A stretch of DNA of 64,000 nt from Prunella strophiata. Taxonomy: Eukaryota; Chordata; Aves; Passeriformes; Prunellidae. The DNA is taken from the NCBI GenBank assembly GCA_036583965.1, contig JAZBQD010000014.1, forward strand, positions 25,711,490-25,775,489, in the 5' to 3' direction. The notes under the pieces were generated by a model. That model saw nothing but the letters and a program-made list of their open reading frames with translations, made no database searches and was not told the DNA's origin. The position numbers were made by a program, and so were the translations under genes. Positions 1-15,800 of the stretch are shown in pieces (the first letter of the stretch is position 1; every line of letters begins with the position of its first letter).

Positions 1-870
1 GCTCATGTACTAGCTCTCTCCTTCTGCAGTTAAATGTGAATGTTCAGTATGGTAATACTCTCATGCTCTCCCTGCCATTATGCCATCCTGTTACATATGA
101 TCCTTGTTCCACCTTCTCAGTTTGTCCTCTTCTCTCTGGGAAAAGACCCATTAGGTCCAGTTTTGAATCCTTCAAGCTGGCTGCCTCTATTTTAATTGAG
201 TTTTCCCTTTTTTAAGCTTTTTTAAGTGGGACAAAAACAAGAGAAGAAAATTTTAATTTGTCCTTTTGCTTCCTTTTCATCCCAGACCTTGGGGAAACAG
301 TCCACAGACAGTGAGATACTTAGTCAGAAAATACTGGAGTAAAAGCAAAATTCTCCTTAATCCAGGGACTGAAGTTTTAGCAAATCAGAAGGTCCTGGTG
401 TAGTTCCACATCTGATTGCCATAGCCCCAGTTCCCATCAGAGAACTTCTCCATTCTCCTTCCTAGAGGAGTCCAACAGGAATGCACACATAACCCAGCTC
501 TCATACCTGGCTGATGAGCTGTATCAGAAGATGGATGTTTTGAGCCAACACAGTTTGTTAGTTATTTTTAAAATAATTTCTATTCATTAATAGGAATCAC
601 ATTCATTCCTTTACTTGTAAGGAATTTTGAGGCTTAGAAGAAGAGTCCTAAAACACACTCATGGTTGTTTTGTCTGAGGTTCTGAGTTTTTTCTAATGAG
701 CCATAATTCCTGAAACTTCCATTTTTCAGTGAGAGATGGCTATGGTGCAAGAAAGCAAATGTGTTGAAGCAGCTTGTTGAAGGACTTCAGTCTATATGCA
801 TTGTAATATGTTATTCTCTGTTCTTTTACTATAAAACATGTCAAAAGGAATAAAAATTAATAAAAAATAT
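1..870 (+). other. possible 3' UTR end of an upstream gene
   Basis: AT-rich sequence without a coding frame, ending in two close polyadenylation signals (AATAAA at 849-854 and 859-864). In the human order the plus-strand gene before AGBL3 is CALD1, so this could be the tail of its 3' UTR. That assignment rests on synteny only; I recognise no coding sequence here. Confidence 0.2.
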
Positions 871-3800
871 TTTAAAAATCTTAAGCATGTAGTCTGACTT
901 GCTTACAAAATACAGCCAGGGAAAGGCAGATGACTTAGCTTTTCTTTCTGAAATCCTTTCCTTTCCTGGGGAAAGCCCTGAAAGTCACTTATCATTTCCC
1001 ATTAGAGAAAAACAGCTATTTATCTCTGAACAATAGGCAATAAAGACTGACTGTGATATCATCTGAGAGGCAGTTTTCTCCTGAGTGATGACTGGTATAT
1101 TCTCCCAAAAGTGCTGCACATGGTTTCCTTCAGGCTGAAATCTTTTGGCCAGCTACATCTTCTAGGACACTGTGCAAATGCATGTCAGCATGTTTTCTAC
1201 CCTATAGCAAAAAAATTGCTGAGATGTGAATGCCACTTAGTTCCTTCTCATTGCCATGACTGCAAGACAGAGCTTGCAAATACTCATCTCCTCTTGCTTC
1301 TTTCTGTTGTTGAACTTTCCAGGTGTCCATAGGGGTTTCAAGGTGGTCAAGTGCAATTGCCTTCTTGTGTTATGCTGTCAAATCTCAGCCTCAGAAGTGT
1401 TTTCTTTCATGCCATCTTTGGAGGGTTTTTTTTTCCTTGCAACTCATTACTTGGGTGTCCAATTGAAAGTCTTTTGTCTTTGAACTTTCTCTAGCCTGTG
1501 AGATACAAATATGAGTTGTCCAGGACTCCCTTTGTGAGGGCTTTTTTTATAGACCCCTTCCCAAGCACATTTTGAAAGCCAGAAAAGCATCTTCTCATGT
1601 AGTTATGTCTAGTCAAAGCTGTAATCAACTTTTGAGTCCCATCCTCACTGACCCCAGTTTCTGACTCTAGTGAGAATGTTAATTAAACCCAAATCTCTAC
1701 AAAAAAAGAAGAATGAACCTTGGGAAAAGGGAGAAGCCCTTGTCTTGCTTCCCTCTTCCACCCCTCCCACCCCCCATCAAAATCTAAATCACCTCAGGAA
1801 TCTCAGTTAAAAATAAATAAAAATAAAATCTAAAAAATAAAAAACCCCAAACCCTCAGTGTAAGTTGGATTCTTCAGGAGATCTGAAGAGTGCTAGTGCA
1901 AAATTTCTATTTCTGTTTTATAAATGGGGTTTTGAGAGCTAGATAAATTAAGAGTAACCACCACCCTTAGGTCTTCAATATTTGATTTTTCAGAGTACTT
2001 AACATTTTATTTTGAAGTTTAAAACGCAGCTGTCATTAGTTGTGGTTGCAGCTGTAAGTACTCATTAGTGAATCTTACTCTCTCTGAGTCAGATCTCAAT
2101 CAGACAGCAAGATCCAGGGCTTCAGCTTGGAGATCTGAGGAACAAGAAATCTGTTTTTGAGAGCATTTATGTAATGCTCCATAGGGTGGGCAGGTTATTC
2201 CAGCCAACAATCTGTTTCAGCATCACCACACCGCTGTGATGCAAATCTAGACAGATTTGAAAAGAAAAAAAAATTAAGATTATGCAACTAAAATAAAATA
2301 TAGTATCACATGCTTATAAATGTGCTCAACTCTGGAATGTCCTTCATACCAGGCTGCTTAACTTTGAAGCCTTATTCCCAGTCCCCATAGGGCTGTCAGG
2401 GTTGTTGAAGCTGGAATCAGCTCAGTAGCCTGATGTTAGGCACCTGCAGCTCCAAAGTTTCTCCTGACAGCCCAAGGCAGGGAATATTTATGGCTCTGAG
2501 CTTTTTCCACACCAACTGTGCTTCACCTGGAGGGAGTGGGATGGCTGGAGCCTCTGTGCTGGGGGTACACAACGATTGAATTATGTCAGCTGCAGCTTTC
2601 AACTTACCTTTAACATGTGCTCTCACATTTTATGTTGTTCCTCTTCTTGAAGTTTAGCATAACTGTGGTGAGAATTTTGGTGTTGCTGCTCCCACTGGGT
2701 GAAAAGAATACCTTCTCTTTCAAAGCCTTCAGGAATTTTCAAACACATTCTTGCCTCTGGCATTTTTCTGAGGGCCTCTCACATTCCTGAGGCTGTAAAT
2801 TAAGTGGCTGAGCACAGCAGTCACCAGCACACACTCAGCATACAACAGACTGTCCAGATGTCAGAGCAGACAAGGGATATGACAGAAATAGATGAACTAC
2901 ACTACCCTGTGAAGAGCAGGACTTTAAACAGGGGGGCACTGGGAATGAAGAATGCTTTTGATACCCTGAGACCTTGGTCAGGACAGTGGTCAGCACAGGC
3001 CAAGTCCACAGGAAGGAGAGATACCTTCAAGAACATGGAGAACACAGAGAAGGAATGTGGTGAAGGCCCCAGAAAGCTGCTTGCCAAAGCTGCACACTGG
3101 GCTTTGCTCTGTGGTCTGTGCCAGACAGGGAGGGTAGAGCAGCTGGCCAGGGAGCACTTGCAGGAATTCTGAGCCTGTTGTGATGCTGAAGAAGAGCATC
3201 CACACAAGGCACAAATAATTTATAAAGCACTGAGCAAGCTGAACTTGGTCCCTTACAAGAGACCTTGCTCTCTCTGGGAGGCAGTGGCTGCACAACCATC
3301 CAGGAAAGGAGAGAGCTTAGAGAAAAACACACCAAAGTGTGGGAGCTCCAGACTGCCACCACAGTGACCCTGTAATCTTGGGTGACAGAGTAGGTAAGCA
3401 GGAACAACATCAGTGGGAGAATCTATGTCTTGTGCTATTAGGAGAACTTGATAAACTCATGTTTTATTTCCCCTAACCTCTGACAGGACACCAAAAGGAG
3501 CAACAGATTGAAATCCCAGGATCATTAAAACCCCCACCATTGAGGGCTGCTGGAACACATCTCATGGAAGTATGACCTAGGCAGGTTTACAGGGGCTGTA
3601 GAGGGGCAAACAGGCTATAGGCAGATGGAAGGCAAGGCCAGCTCTCAGCCATACAGAGGTTTCTTCCCCACCAGTGACCTGAGGCACAAACTCCCATTGC
3701 TTGATCAAAACACCACATTGGTTTCTCTAGGCACAGGGAGAAGGCAAATGCATTTGCTCATCTCACAAGAGCTATCTGGATTCAAGCCAGCTCAAATCTG

Positions 3801-6800
3801 TATCATCCAGACAGCTGCTGGCATGGGCATAGCAATCTTGCATCTGTCTGCAGGTCTGAAAGTAAGGGAAGAAAAATAACAAGAGGCCAGCCATGTGGAA
3901 AACAACAAGTTGTATGAGATCTGGCTTTAGCAAGTGCAGGTTTACCAGAAACATTCACTGGGACCAAAGCTGCCTACCAAAAGAGTACCACAAGGAGCTA
4001 TATTATAATAAATCTGAGAGGATCTTAACACCATTGCATCCCCATCCACAAGGCTCCATTCACTTCTAGGCATTTTGAGCACAGAAGCTGATAAAGTGTT
4101 CTAGTATTTTGAACTCGTGTAAAAGGGGAATGAAGAGTAAAAATGAAGAAAGGTGGAATAAGGACTCCACAGGCATCAGGGGAGTTGCTCCAGGGTGCAC
4201 AGCCCCCTGAAATAGTCAAGTGGAGTTATGATTCCCACCTGGAGGTAGCTGTAGGGTATAGGTAACACAGGAGGATAAATATTAGCGAGGATGAAACAAG
4301 GAAGAACTGTCTGAAAATAACATCAAAATATTAAGTAGCTGTTATCAAGAAGTCCTGACAAATACCTTCCTTGGGAAAACATGGGCCCCGTGGGAACTGG
4401 GAAGGCTCTGACAGTCAGTACATTTGTGACTGTGTTGTAGAAAGCATCCAAGAATCCCCTGCAGAGAACATCTGGTACAGAACAGGCGCAGTTCCTGCAG
4501 GAGTCAGGGGCAGTCACGCCAGCACCATCTCCACTGCTGCTGTCTCTCAGACTGTACACTAGTGAGGTATAGAAAGTAAGTTTGCTTTTCACATGAAATT
4601 CGTGCTCAGCCATTGCAATATCAAAGCTAAATACATAGGAAGCTCTGTCTAGCAGCCATCTGTAAGCTTCTGATAACAAGACAAAGATGCAGGGTTCTCA
4701 GCTGCTGAAAAATAAATATGAAAAAATCAGCAAAAAACTCAAGCTCAAAACAAAGAACATGGAAGCACACTGAGACATTTTCATTTCACTCTTCAGGAGA
4801 ACTGCTTCTTTGGAAAATACAGTAAGATTTTCATTCCACATCCTACCATCAGTGCCAGATTTCTCACTTTGGAAGGCACAATATGCACTGTGTTGTGTGT
4901 AATGCTATGATATGCAATATATTTTTCTTTGCTTCAGTCTGGAACCATTTCCCTGAAATGTGGAATAAAGCTTTGAAGCTTTATCTCAGGCATGTAAACT
5001 TTTTGCATTCATTCATAGTAATGCCTAATCCCATTTTAATCTTAATAAGCTCTTTAGTGCAATAATATCCTATGGCATTAAAGCATACAACTTAATTCCT
5101 TGAATTAAAGCCAGGATTCTCTTTGGGGTTTTTGCACTGACTTCCATAAGCTTTTGATCAGGTCAACCTCCAAAAAAAAAACCCCCAACCTGCTGCAGAC
5201 CAGTAAACTACCTGATTGAAAAGGCTTTATGATTTTATATTCTCTTACAATAGCTTTTCTATGTATATAAAATCTGCACTCATAAGAATTCCAGAATTTC
5301 CAGCAGCATCTAACCAGAATAATTAGCTACCCTGATGACAAGATGCTGTTGATAAAGTCTTCAGGAAGAAATATTTCCTTACCCTCACTACCCTGGCCCA
5401 GGGCTGATACAGTGATCAAACATGAGAAGCTTGAAGCCTTTGGGTGCCTACTCTCAGAACATTATTTCTTGATCTCTCTAAATGAGCTGGATTCCCAAGT
5501 TCCTTCAGACAAAAATGATAGAGACAAATTCAATATTAACTAAACTGCAAACAGGAGGAAGTTGTTGCTAGTTATAATTATTTAGTTACAGAGGAAATTT
5601 TAAATCGCCTCTTTCAAAAGTCTGAGAAAAGTCATACTGTGGGAACCACCTGGAATTTCCCTCTGAACATCAAATAAATGTCCCAAGTATTCCTAATAGT
5701 ACAAATCCTCTGGCTTGTTTTCAAACTGTAATTGTGGCTGGGAGCTACATAACAGTGCAAAATCCATTCTCTGCCCTTCCTATGTCTTCATTTTGACTTT
5801 ACTTAAAAATCTGTATCATAGCCACTTCAGTCCCTTGAGCTTTGTGACAAGGCACTGAATGTACACAGAGAGGATAAATCAGTCCAAAGCTTGGACACAA
5901 ATCCAAATCAAGGAGTTTGCTGCTCACTGACTGGGTTGGAGAAGGTGATCTCTTTGGCTGCTCCAATTGTCAAATAAAATGCAGTTCATGGTGACTTAGG
6001 CTTGCACATATCTCTGCATGCAGCAAGCTCAGAGCACAAGAGCAACTCATTGCAGCAGCTCAGCTGCTGAACAGTACTCAGTAACCCAGAACAGTTTTGT
6101 TATTTTTCATCAGAGGTCCTTAACCCCTGTTTAGTTTACTAAAGAGATGGTCAAAAGGCCATTTGATCAGACTCAGAAATGTCTTCATGGGAACATATTT
6201 CTGATAGGAGATGAGTCTTTCTTATATGCAGCAGAAAAGTAAAATCATATCTGGTGGCTGGTTTGGCAAATTCAGATAAGAACCACATTGTGAATTTCTC
6301 ACAGATGCAATAATGAAACAGATGAAACTCAGAAACAATTTCCCACATGATCTGTGCCCTGTAGATCTTCAAACCAAGAGTGTGTGACAGGAAGGTGGAT
6401 AGATATGCTGAGGGTAACATCTGTGGCCCAAGCATTTCAGAGCTCTTGGGCAGGACCACTGGAGAAGCTTTCAAGTCAGAGCTGTACAGGATGCCATTAG
6501 GATGATACCAGCTGTGTTTGACAGCCTAGTACCTGTGCTTACCCACTGCTGCACAGGTGGGATTCCATGAGCAAGAACTGGGTTTGAATGCAATAACCTC
6601 TATACTCATACAAAAGCACTTGGAAGAACAGAGTTTGGCATGTATGTTAAACTAATGCCACTGAGCCTGACATTGGCACTGCAAAATTTCTAGCCTATTG
6701 CTACAGAACAGGCAAAATAGGTCTTCATTGCTGCCTGCTGTGTGTCTAATTTAAATGAGAAATGTGCAGAAAAGCACAAGAGTTAAAAGTCTCTACCAAA

Positions 6801-9800
6801 TCAGAAAAAAATGTCCTTCGGACCCAGTACTTTGTCTCCAGCTGTAGCCAATAATGGTTGCAAAGGACAAGATAAAATTTACATATATAACAGCATGTCA
6901 CTAACATACCTAGTAGCTTCCAGTGATTTGCACTCAAGGATATCCTGAGCCAGAGATGATGTTTTTGTGCACAATAGAACTTGCTATATTTTTCCTTCAT
7001 GATGCAGTAGAGACACTTTCTGAACTTATAGAAAACTTTACCATCTATGGTACCCTTAGTTAAGGAGTTCACACAATAAACCCTCATACCTAAAAAAAGA
7101 CATTAATAGATCTGTGGCCTTTCTCTCTCAGAATGCATAAAAAGCCCCAATTCATTTTACTTGATGCTATCTGCAAATTTCCTCAGTGCTTCCCTTGAAA
7201 GAGACAAGAGTACTACACTGACAAAAGTAACCTATTCCTATTCATTTTGGTGCTCCCAGGAACAGGATGTTGTGGGCATTCATTTTTTGGCCAGTGGTAA
7301 TCAACTGCAAATGCTGGGTTCCAATTTAGAGTATTGTTACTTGAAAACTATTAAAACTCCATGTTATTTCTTACCCAGAGATGTTGGGACACCTTCTATA
7401 TTTAAATACAGGGGGAGGGCTGGTTTTTCTTTAAGTCAGTGTTACTTAGGAGCAACATTTAAAGAATTCAGATAGGACATGGTGAAGATAAGTAGAAGTC
7501 ACTGGAAGTTGGTTAAGTGAATTTCCTGTGGGCAGATAAAATAATCTTTACAATTACTGTGCAAAGCAGTAGTTTCAAGATTAAAAAAATACACTTCACA
7601 GCCATTCTCTATACACTGGATCAGAACCACAGCTGCTGAAAACTGACCTTGTTCCCATAAGTCACCCTACATTTACTGCAGCTGGTCACAGACTGGCTTT
7701 CTGGGTCCTTGGGAGAAGCTCAGGTGGGCTTCAGTGTGCACTGTTTCAAGGAACTGTGTTTTCTTCCAGCAAATATTCTCTTTCCACATTTTGTTTTTGA
7801 GGCATCACCATTCTAAGTGTCAGCTTCCAGCTTCTCCAGAGAGATGGCAGCTGATCCCAGCAGTAAAACCCATCTAGGCTCATTGAAACAATGGGGCTGA
7901 GGGCTTTACTGTGAAAAGAAACATAAAGTTCTTAGCCTCCATTAAATAATTTTCAAGAAGGAACATTTTAGAGAAGATGAGGTAGCTGTTGGCTTAACAT
8001 TTTAGCCACCTATGGCAAACCAGAGGAGACTGCCTCATGCTCACTAATACCTTAACTTGAGCATATTACATTTTTTGGGTTACTCAAAGCAAAGCTAAGG
8101 TGGGGAATTATTGCCTCAGGAGAGCTGGCAGGACACACCTAGGACAGGAACTGGGTGACTTGACCCAGCAGGTGCTGTGCCCAGCAGCCAGGGTCCATGC
8201 TTGGTATAGCAGAAGCAGAGGGAGTGCTGCAGATTGCCAAGGGATTCAAAACAGAGAGATGCTACTGATTTATTCATAGCAAATGAGGTTTCATTAACAA
8301 GAGGGTATCCAGGACACCCCTACTGCCTCAGAGCAAAGTCCAGCTGCAGAAGCAAGGCCATGGCTTGGATTTGCAGTCAGTAGTAGCTTGCACAGGCTGT
8401 GGCAAGAGCTCTTGTTCCAGTGCTGGAGTTGGCGAGGCTGCCAGTGTGGGAGTGGGCACCCTCCCCAGTCCTCCTCCCCTGTGCCCTGCACTCAGCTGCC
8501 TCCTGTAAGCTCCCTTTGGAGGATGGGGACAGTGGCTGCCAAGCATGTCCTGCTCTCATGGGGCTCCCAGTGTGCCTGAACTGGCTCTGCCTGCTGCTCC
8601 TGCAAGGGTTACTGTGCCTGGCTTCCCCTCTGCACACAGTGCTGGGTGCTCAGCTCCTGGCCATGCCAGACTTCAGGAGATGTCAGCACAGATCTCCTGA
8701 CTGAGGATGCAGCCTTGTATGGTTAGTAATGTCTGTGGTGTATTGTGAGAACTGGAGCTATAAATACAGAAAATAAGGGTGACTTTGGTATGTTTTCCCA
8801 CTCAAATTTTTATTGGACTTTTTAGAGCCAGAAATATCAGAAAGCTCCTTTAATGACAATGGCATCCTTTAAGAGTCTCTGCAAAAACTGAGCCCTAAAA
8901 CCTCTGCCCTACCAGCTTGTGCTTCTCAAGCCTTGAGGCAAAATCATTCTGAAGTGAGGCTGTGCCAAGTAAAGACCCTTCTGAGCCTTTCCATTTCTGA
9001 CTCTGAAACACACAGAAGTTCCCCATGCATAGAAACATTTATAAGCTTTTCCACAGCTGATGGAGAAGGAATCTTAGGATGAGTAGCACCTGCAGGGCAT
9101 AAGGAGTCCAGCTGCCTCCCACAGCCCACCCTGTCATGCAGGAGGGGAGCAGTACCAAAGTGCCTGGGGCCAGGAGCAGCACAGAGGGGTCCAGGATGCT
9201 CATCCTCAGTGATGTCTTTGTGTCTCAGATAAATTCTCCCTACATTGAAGTATTTCCTAGAGTAGGAAAATGAGTAGTGAGCCCCTCCCCAGCTGCTGGG
9301 ATGGGCTTGCTTGGAAAAATGCAGCTTTATAACATGAGTTTCATCTTTTGGCAATTGTTGCATACATAACTTTCTCTTACTGGAAGCAAAGACAATGGTT
9401 GGGTTGGGGGATTTTTTGTTTGTTGGTTTGGTTTTTTAATATTTTGTACCTTTAACACTATCAAGTATTATTTGAGTTCTCCACAGCTGCAGAAGAAAAC
9501 AACTGCTGGGTTCTGGTTTTGACCAGAGAAAGTCATAGTCGTGACATTCAATTATACAAGCACAAAGAGATACAAATAGCTTGTTTTTATTTATTTTGTT
9601 TTCTGAAATCTACAAAAATAAACATCTTCAAGACTACTGAGACTTTGCCAAAAGTTAAAAATATAACTGAAGAATAAAGTAACAGCCACACACTGTTCCT
9701 AACCCAAATTTAACATTAAGAAAACCCAACCTAGCCACAGCAGAGGATCTCTAACCAGTGTTTTCTACTCCACAAACTCACTTACCTCTCACCTGATAAG

Positions 9801-12800
9801 GAAAATTTTTGAAGTGCAAAAAGAAATTAAGAACATAATTCATTATCATACTCTAAATGTCACTTAGCCCTTTTGTTGTCTATCAGGTTCTTTTTGCCAT
9901 ACATACTCCTCTGTCTTGACCTAAAAACCACACCTTCTGTCCCAAACAACCTATTAAAGCATTTGTGAGGCATCACCCTGATTTTTCTGCTGAAGGGCAT
10001 GCTGTGTCCCAGGAACCCACAAGGCACATGCAAAGAGAATTATTAAATGATTTTCAGTCTGTGGTCTACAGTCTGCAGGGACTTCATGAACTATTTCTAA
10101 AGAATCCAGGAAAAACAATCACAGCAAGCAAGATGCTTGTCACTATGCTTTGATTTCATGGTCAGTCCATTAGAAAAAAAAAATTTAAATGCTTAGGGAA
10201 AAGATAGAATAATCATCCAAGGCTGGAGGCAGTCCAGAAAAGTCCAAGAAGAGCAGGAACTTGTTTCATACATACTAGTTTCTGGACTATAAGTGTTTCA
10301 ACTAGCTGAAATGTGAACCTATGGTGATTTTATACAGCTTCTCAGCAGCATTCTGCAATCCATGCAGAATTCTTGCTGCTGCACCAATTTTCTCAGCAGC
10401 ATCCATGCCAGACAGCTTAAAGCTAGTGCAGTGGTTTCATTACCTTTTCAGTGCTGCTTTATTTGAGCTGTTTCCATTTCAGTGAGCCAAGAGGCTTTGC
10501 TCTTATCTTAAAAGTAGGAACATTATTGAATTTTTTGGTTTTTGCATTATAGATCTGCTATGCTGATTTACACAGCCAGCCCCAGATCTTCCTGACTTAT
10601 TAAGCATCACCAGCTCTACTCCACATTGTCCTAATCTGGGTGCAGCTATCTTGCAACAGAGAGACTAAAATAACCTCAGCTGTGTTAGTATTTGTCATGT
10701 TGTCTGTTATATCACAGCTCTGTTTGGTGCAGAAACAGGCAACAGAGCCTGGTGCAAAGGTTGCAGAGTTAATGCCCTGCAAAATAATTCTGTCCTGGGA
10801 AGAAGCCTAACACCTCAGCACAGCAGCCTGGTCAGCTCATTCTCCTGCAGAGAAATGGATCACCAGTGGAACTGCTGTGCTGTTCTCCAGGTTCAGACTG
10901 CTGTCTCAGCACAGCACTGCTCAGGTGTGGCAGCCCTCACTGGAGCTAGCCCAGGACATCTGAGCTGTGCAATGCAGACAGGACACCCATGGGCTAGTCC
11001 AGAAATCACTGCAGGCATCTGGAGTATTGCACACAGACCACATCCCCTCTAGACAACATGAATGTTGAATGTTTCCACAAAGAAGTAAATGAGAAAATAA
11101 CAAAATATTTTTCCATCTCTTGTGCTGTGGAAATGTTCATCCAAGTTCATGGTGTTTAACAGGCTGCACAATTAGGACAGCTGATCTCCAAATGCTTCTG
11201 CTTATTGATGCAGTGCCATAGGATCAGAGCTTGCCATCAGTAGGCACATACTGTCTGCTCACATTCCCTTTTGTAAAACAAAATTTTCACTCCCTAAAGC
11301 ATCTTCCCCATCAGCTTTCTCACTTCCCCCTCATTTCTGTGCCATTCTGGAAAGCTGGTCACTGCTCCTCCCAGCACTGGTGTCCTATTGCTGCTCACAA
11401 TCAGCCTGCATTCTACAATTTTGGGGTGTAATCTCTGAGCTAAAGAAGACTTCTGGCTGCACTGTATCTTACAGAGGTCATTCTAAGACACAAGACCCTC
11501 CACAGCCTGGTTATCCCAGGGCATCCACGTCCTGGATGGCTGAGTATTAAATCAGAGGCAATCCTTACTGCAAGTCATGGACTCAGACTCTGTAGCAACA
11601 CTGAAATTCATCAGCCCTGCTACCACTGGTCTTCCACCAGGCCCTGATCACCCCAGATGGCTGTGGGCACAGGGATAGCACTGGGAGCAGCAGCAGGGAT
11701 TAGCCAAAGGGGAGGACAGGGCAGGGAGGGAAGATGTGGCAGAGGGAAAAAGGGAGAGAAATTGTTATCTGGAGCTCATGTTTCTGCCCTAGATGTGGCC
11801 AGCTCTGTGGACATGGTTGTGACAGATTCCCAGAACAGGCAAAAATTGAGAGGAGCCCCTTTGCTGGGTGGGGGGACAGCCCCTGCAGCCTCCAGCCCTC
11901 TGATGGGGACTAGGTTAAGCACCACACATCATCTTCCCATGCTTGGTTGCACAGGCAGCTTGGTGCAGGTCTCCAAGGGTGGGTTTCACCTCTCCTGGCT
12001 GTAGGTATCTATGGCATGACTGCCAAGGGGGATCAAGTCCATAAAACTGCTGGAGCTGAAGGATGTATTCATCTAACCAAGCACAGGCATCTGCTCCAGC
12101 ATGAGATGAGCTGTGCTCTAGTCTCAGCTCCACTGATTGACTCTTCATGAACAAGGGAAAACCCTAAGGTGCCTAGCTCAGACAGGGACATTGCATTTGA
12201 TTAGAGGTCAGTGCCACACTCAGAATCCAAAAATAAAGTAGACTAGAATGCAGTGAAGACCAATCCTGGCAAAACAATGACAGTGACAGTCACACCAACA
12301 CATAGCTGAGGAATGTGGATAAAAATAAAACCTGTGGGAACAAAACAAATTCTGAAAGCACTACAATAACCATTGGTTAAATAGCACAATATTTACTGGC
12401 ATTCCCATAACATCCAAAAACCTTTAGCAGGGTTCAAAGCTTTGCTGTGCTAAGCATTGCACAACCATATAATTAAAAGACCCTCCTGACCTCTCAAGAT
12501 CACGTGCAGGAGCAGCAAGGTCCATGTGTGGTCATCATCCATTTTCAGTGACTCTTTTTTCCCCCAACCATTTCCAGAAGTTTCTCAGCATTGCCCATTT
12601 CTCTCAAGGGATTGTGCTGGAATACAGTAACATGATTTGGGCAAGCATTTGTGTTAAAAGAGCTTTGCCTCAGAAAAAGGCATCTATTGTTGCTTGCAAA
12701 CTTTCTGACATTGCAAGGCCAGGTTTGTACCATGACATTTCAGATTTCCTTTTAGGTGATCTCAGGTTGTTTTCACATGTCTCAAGAACTTCAGCCAAGA

Positions 12801-15800
12801 CTTTAAAACAGATTGAAGTTACAAATAAAAATATTAGAATTATTCCCCAAGTATGTAAAGAAACTTCTCTATATATACAAGAATCAGAACATTTGGAGGA
12901 AAATAGGAAAGAAACATATTTACAAACCTCCTTTATATATCTGTGAACACAGGAAGGAATTTAAACATTACTACAGGCTCAAAGCAACTTGTTAAAGAAA
13001 GCAGAAGAATATTTTTTACTTTTTTACACATTTTTTACTTTTTCTGTGTACCAGGCTTGAGTTCAGGTGTGTGTCAAGTACCCAGCTCCCAGCTTCAAGA
13101 ACTCTTATGTTCAGTCTTTAAAATAAAGTCCTTTAAAACATTTTTAATCCGCATAGAAGACTTGGAATACACAAAGGTTTCTTTGCAGTTGCAAATGAAA
13201 TCTTCAAAGAAAGCCCAGGAGGCTTATTAAAGATGGAACTGGGAAAAAAAAAAAAAAAAAAAAAAAAAAATTAAAAAAACCAACCAAAAAAAAGCCCTAA
13301 GTATGGACACAAGGATCAGTATTGGCTGCTAGGGACGTGACGCTGTGAGACGGCCTGAGAGAACAAAATGTCTGCAAAGAACAGAAAAGAACAAAGCAGA
13401 AATAAACAGATTTAAAGGAGCTTGCTTGACTTGGAGCTTCTCAAATACCAATCAAAATTCATAGAGATTTACCAAATCCCTGAAGTGAGCCAGTTGTGTA
13501 AGTATCCAGAGAGTATATTATTTTTATTTAGCTAGAAGTATCTGGAATCCATATATTCTTAAACAGTTTGCTTTCTGTAACATGGAGGATGCACCTTTGA
13601 GAATTGTGCAATCAAAGGAAAGCATGGAAATTAAGTCAGAAATAGAAAAATGTGTCAACAGTTGCATCAGAGAGAAACAAACTGAACTGTTACTTTCAGT
13701 GCATCATTTTATCCTTTTGTGAGCTATATTATAGCCAAAAGAAAAGAGCAAAGAAGAGAATCAGGTCAATTTGAGACATGATTTATTTTGAACCTTCTCT
13801 GTAGCATGTTTGACACAATCACGTTTCACTGCACTGCTAAGAATAGTCCTATGGAAACTGAGAGAAATCTAAAGCATGTGTGCATGCTTTGCTCTGGGTG
13901 AAAGGCACCTCAGACAAACCAAGTCTTCATTTTTGTGACATGAAATGACATTTAGGCTCCTCCTTTGCCTCCAGGGACAGAGTCTTACTGAGTAATGAAT
14001 AGGTATTTAAGTCATTAGCACTGAGGAGAAAAACTTACACAGAACTTGGACTTCACAGAGGAAAAGGCTGTTCAGAGTGCATTGGTTACAGCTCTCAGTA
14101 GGCAAATGATCATGAAAGTTGGCTCAATACAAACACTGATACCATTTTGCTGGCTTTGAGATAGTTAAACTGCATGCTGGAAGGTGTTTGGGCATTCACA
14201 TCTGAGCACCACTGCCTAAATGGAACTGCTGCTATTTGCAGCACAACTAGCATTTGTACATAGAACTGCAACAAGAGCAGGACTGGTCTTCACTGCAGAG
14301 TAAAATTAACTTTGTAATGTTGTAAGTTGAATGTTGCCTTTATATTAAGTCCTGCTGACACACAATAACCTCACTCAAGCATGCTGTAGAATAGATACAA
14401 GATAGATAAATGTTGCCAGCCTTCACATACCTTCCCATAAATTCCATGCATCAAAAAAAGGATGAAATTCTGCCAGAATTCACAGGGAAGTGGTTTACAG
14501 AAAAATCTCCTGTATCTTTTCTGGTAATTGCAAGCCAGACCAAAATGATCCCCACAGTTCTCTGGCCCAGCAGCCTGTTAGAAGCTCCCCTTTCTCTTTT
14601 ATCTTACAGCAGAAGCAGCAGAAGTAAAAACTTTCTATTTTTTCCCCCAAAACTGTGTGTTTGTGCACATTAATAGCAGTTTGCACACTGCCAGATCACT
14701 CTGCAGCACAAGTTTAATCTTGATCACATGTGGGCACATGACTGCATTTCTGTCAAACCAGACAGGGCACATGATGGAGTTTTCACTGTCTTTTTCTGTT
14801 AACATGAAGCTTGTGTCAGCCAGGGGAGAGTGGATGACCCCTGATCTCTCCCGAGGCCAAGCAGGATGGAGTTAACCCTTGTGTTACTCTGAACAGATCC
14901 CAGAGGGCAGAAGGGGAGTGTGGCAGATCAACACTGCAGCCTGGGCTGTGCCATCCTAGATTGCCATGAGCACAGCCCAAAAAGGAGGAGTGAAGGAGGC
15001 AGCCAAGGCCTCCCAGCAGGACACAATCTCAGATGTCAGCTCACACTGGCAGTTTTAAAATGGATTTGCACTTGGCATCCTTGCTTGAGCCGTGGCACCA
15101 ACCTATGGTGCTGCTCTTCATTGCTTTACCTCACACGAGATTAACTCAGAGTGAAATAATTCCAAAAAATAGACCTAAAATAGCTCTGCTTGTACACTGC
15201 AAATATTCCACTGTAAGGTACAAGGCTCACAGGGTGTATTTGCCTCCCTGGATCAAGAAGAGAAGCTGAGATCCATCTCCTGGCCTTCTCTGACAGACTG
15301 CTACCATCTCGTGGCCATTCTTGTTCTCTCTGTTGGCAACAGCACCCGACCTCTTTAAAAGCCAATTCTGTTTTCCCCTGTCCTCTTAGCTGTTCCACTA
15401 GAAATAAACAATTCTTTGGGAAAGAAGTAGCAAACCCAAAGCACTTTGGGTGTACTGTGACACTGCAGAAAGAATAAGATTTAAAAAATATGTCCAAAAC
15501 ATTCTTCCTAAAGTTTACACAAGAATCTGAAAATAGCACCTATCAGCTCATCTTGCAAAAGTAAATAAAATTCTTTTAAGGAAATTATAACACAGATCCT
15601 TTTAAAAAAGTTTAATAATTTGTGAACAATTTCTTCAATATCAAAAAAAGCTTTAGAGCACTCATCCTGAACTCCTGTCATCCTTGATTCAATCAGAAAC
15701 AAATTAAGACTTAGAGAGAAAAACAGTTTGCAATACAAAGCTTAAAGAAAACATTTTAAAACAAGCTGCTACCAATCACAAGCAGTTTTTTCCCAAGAAA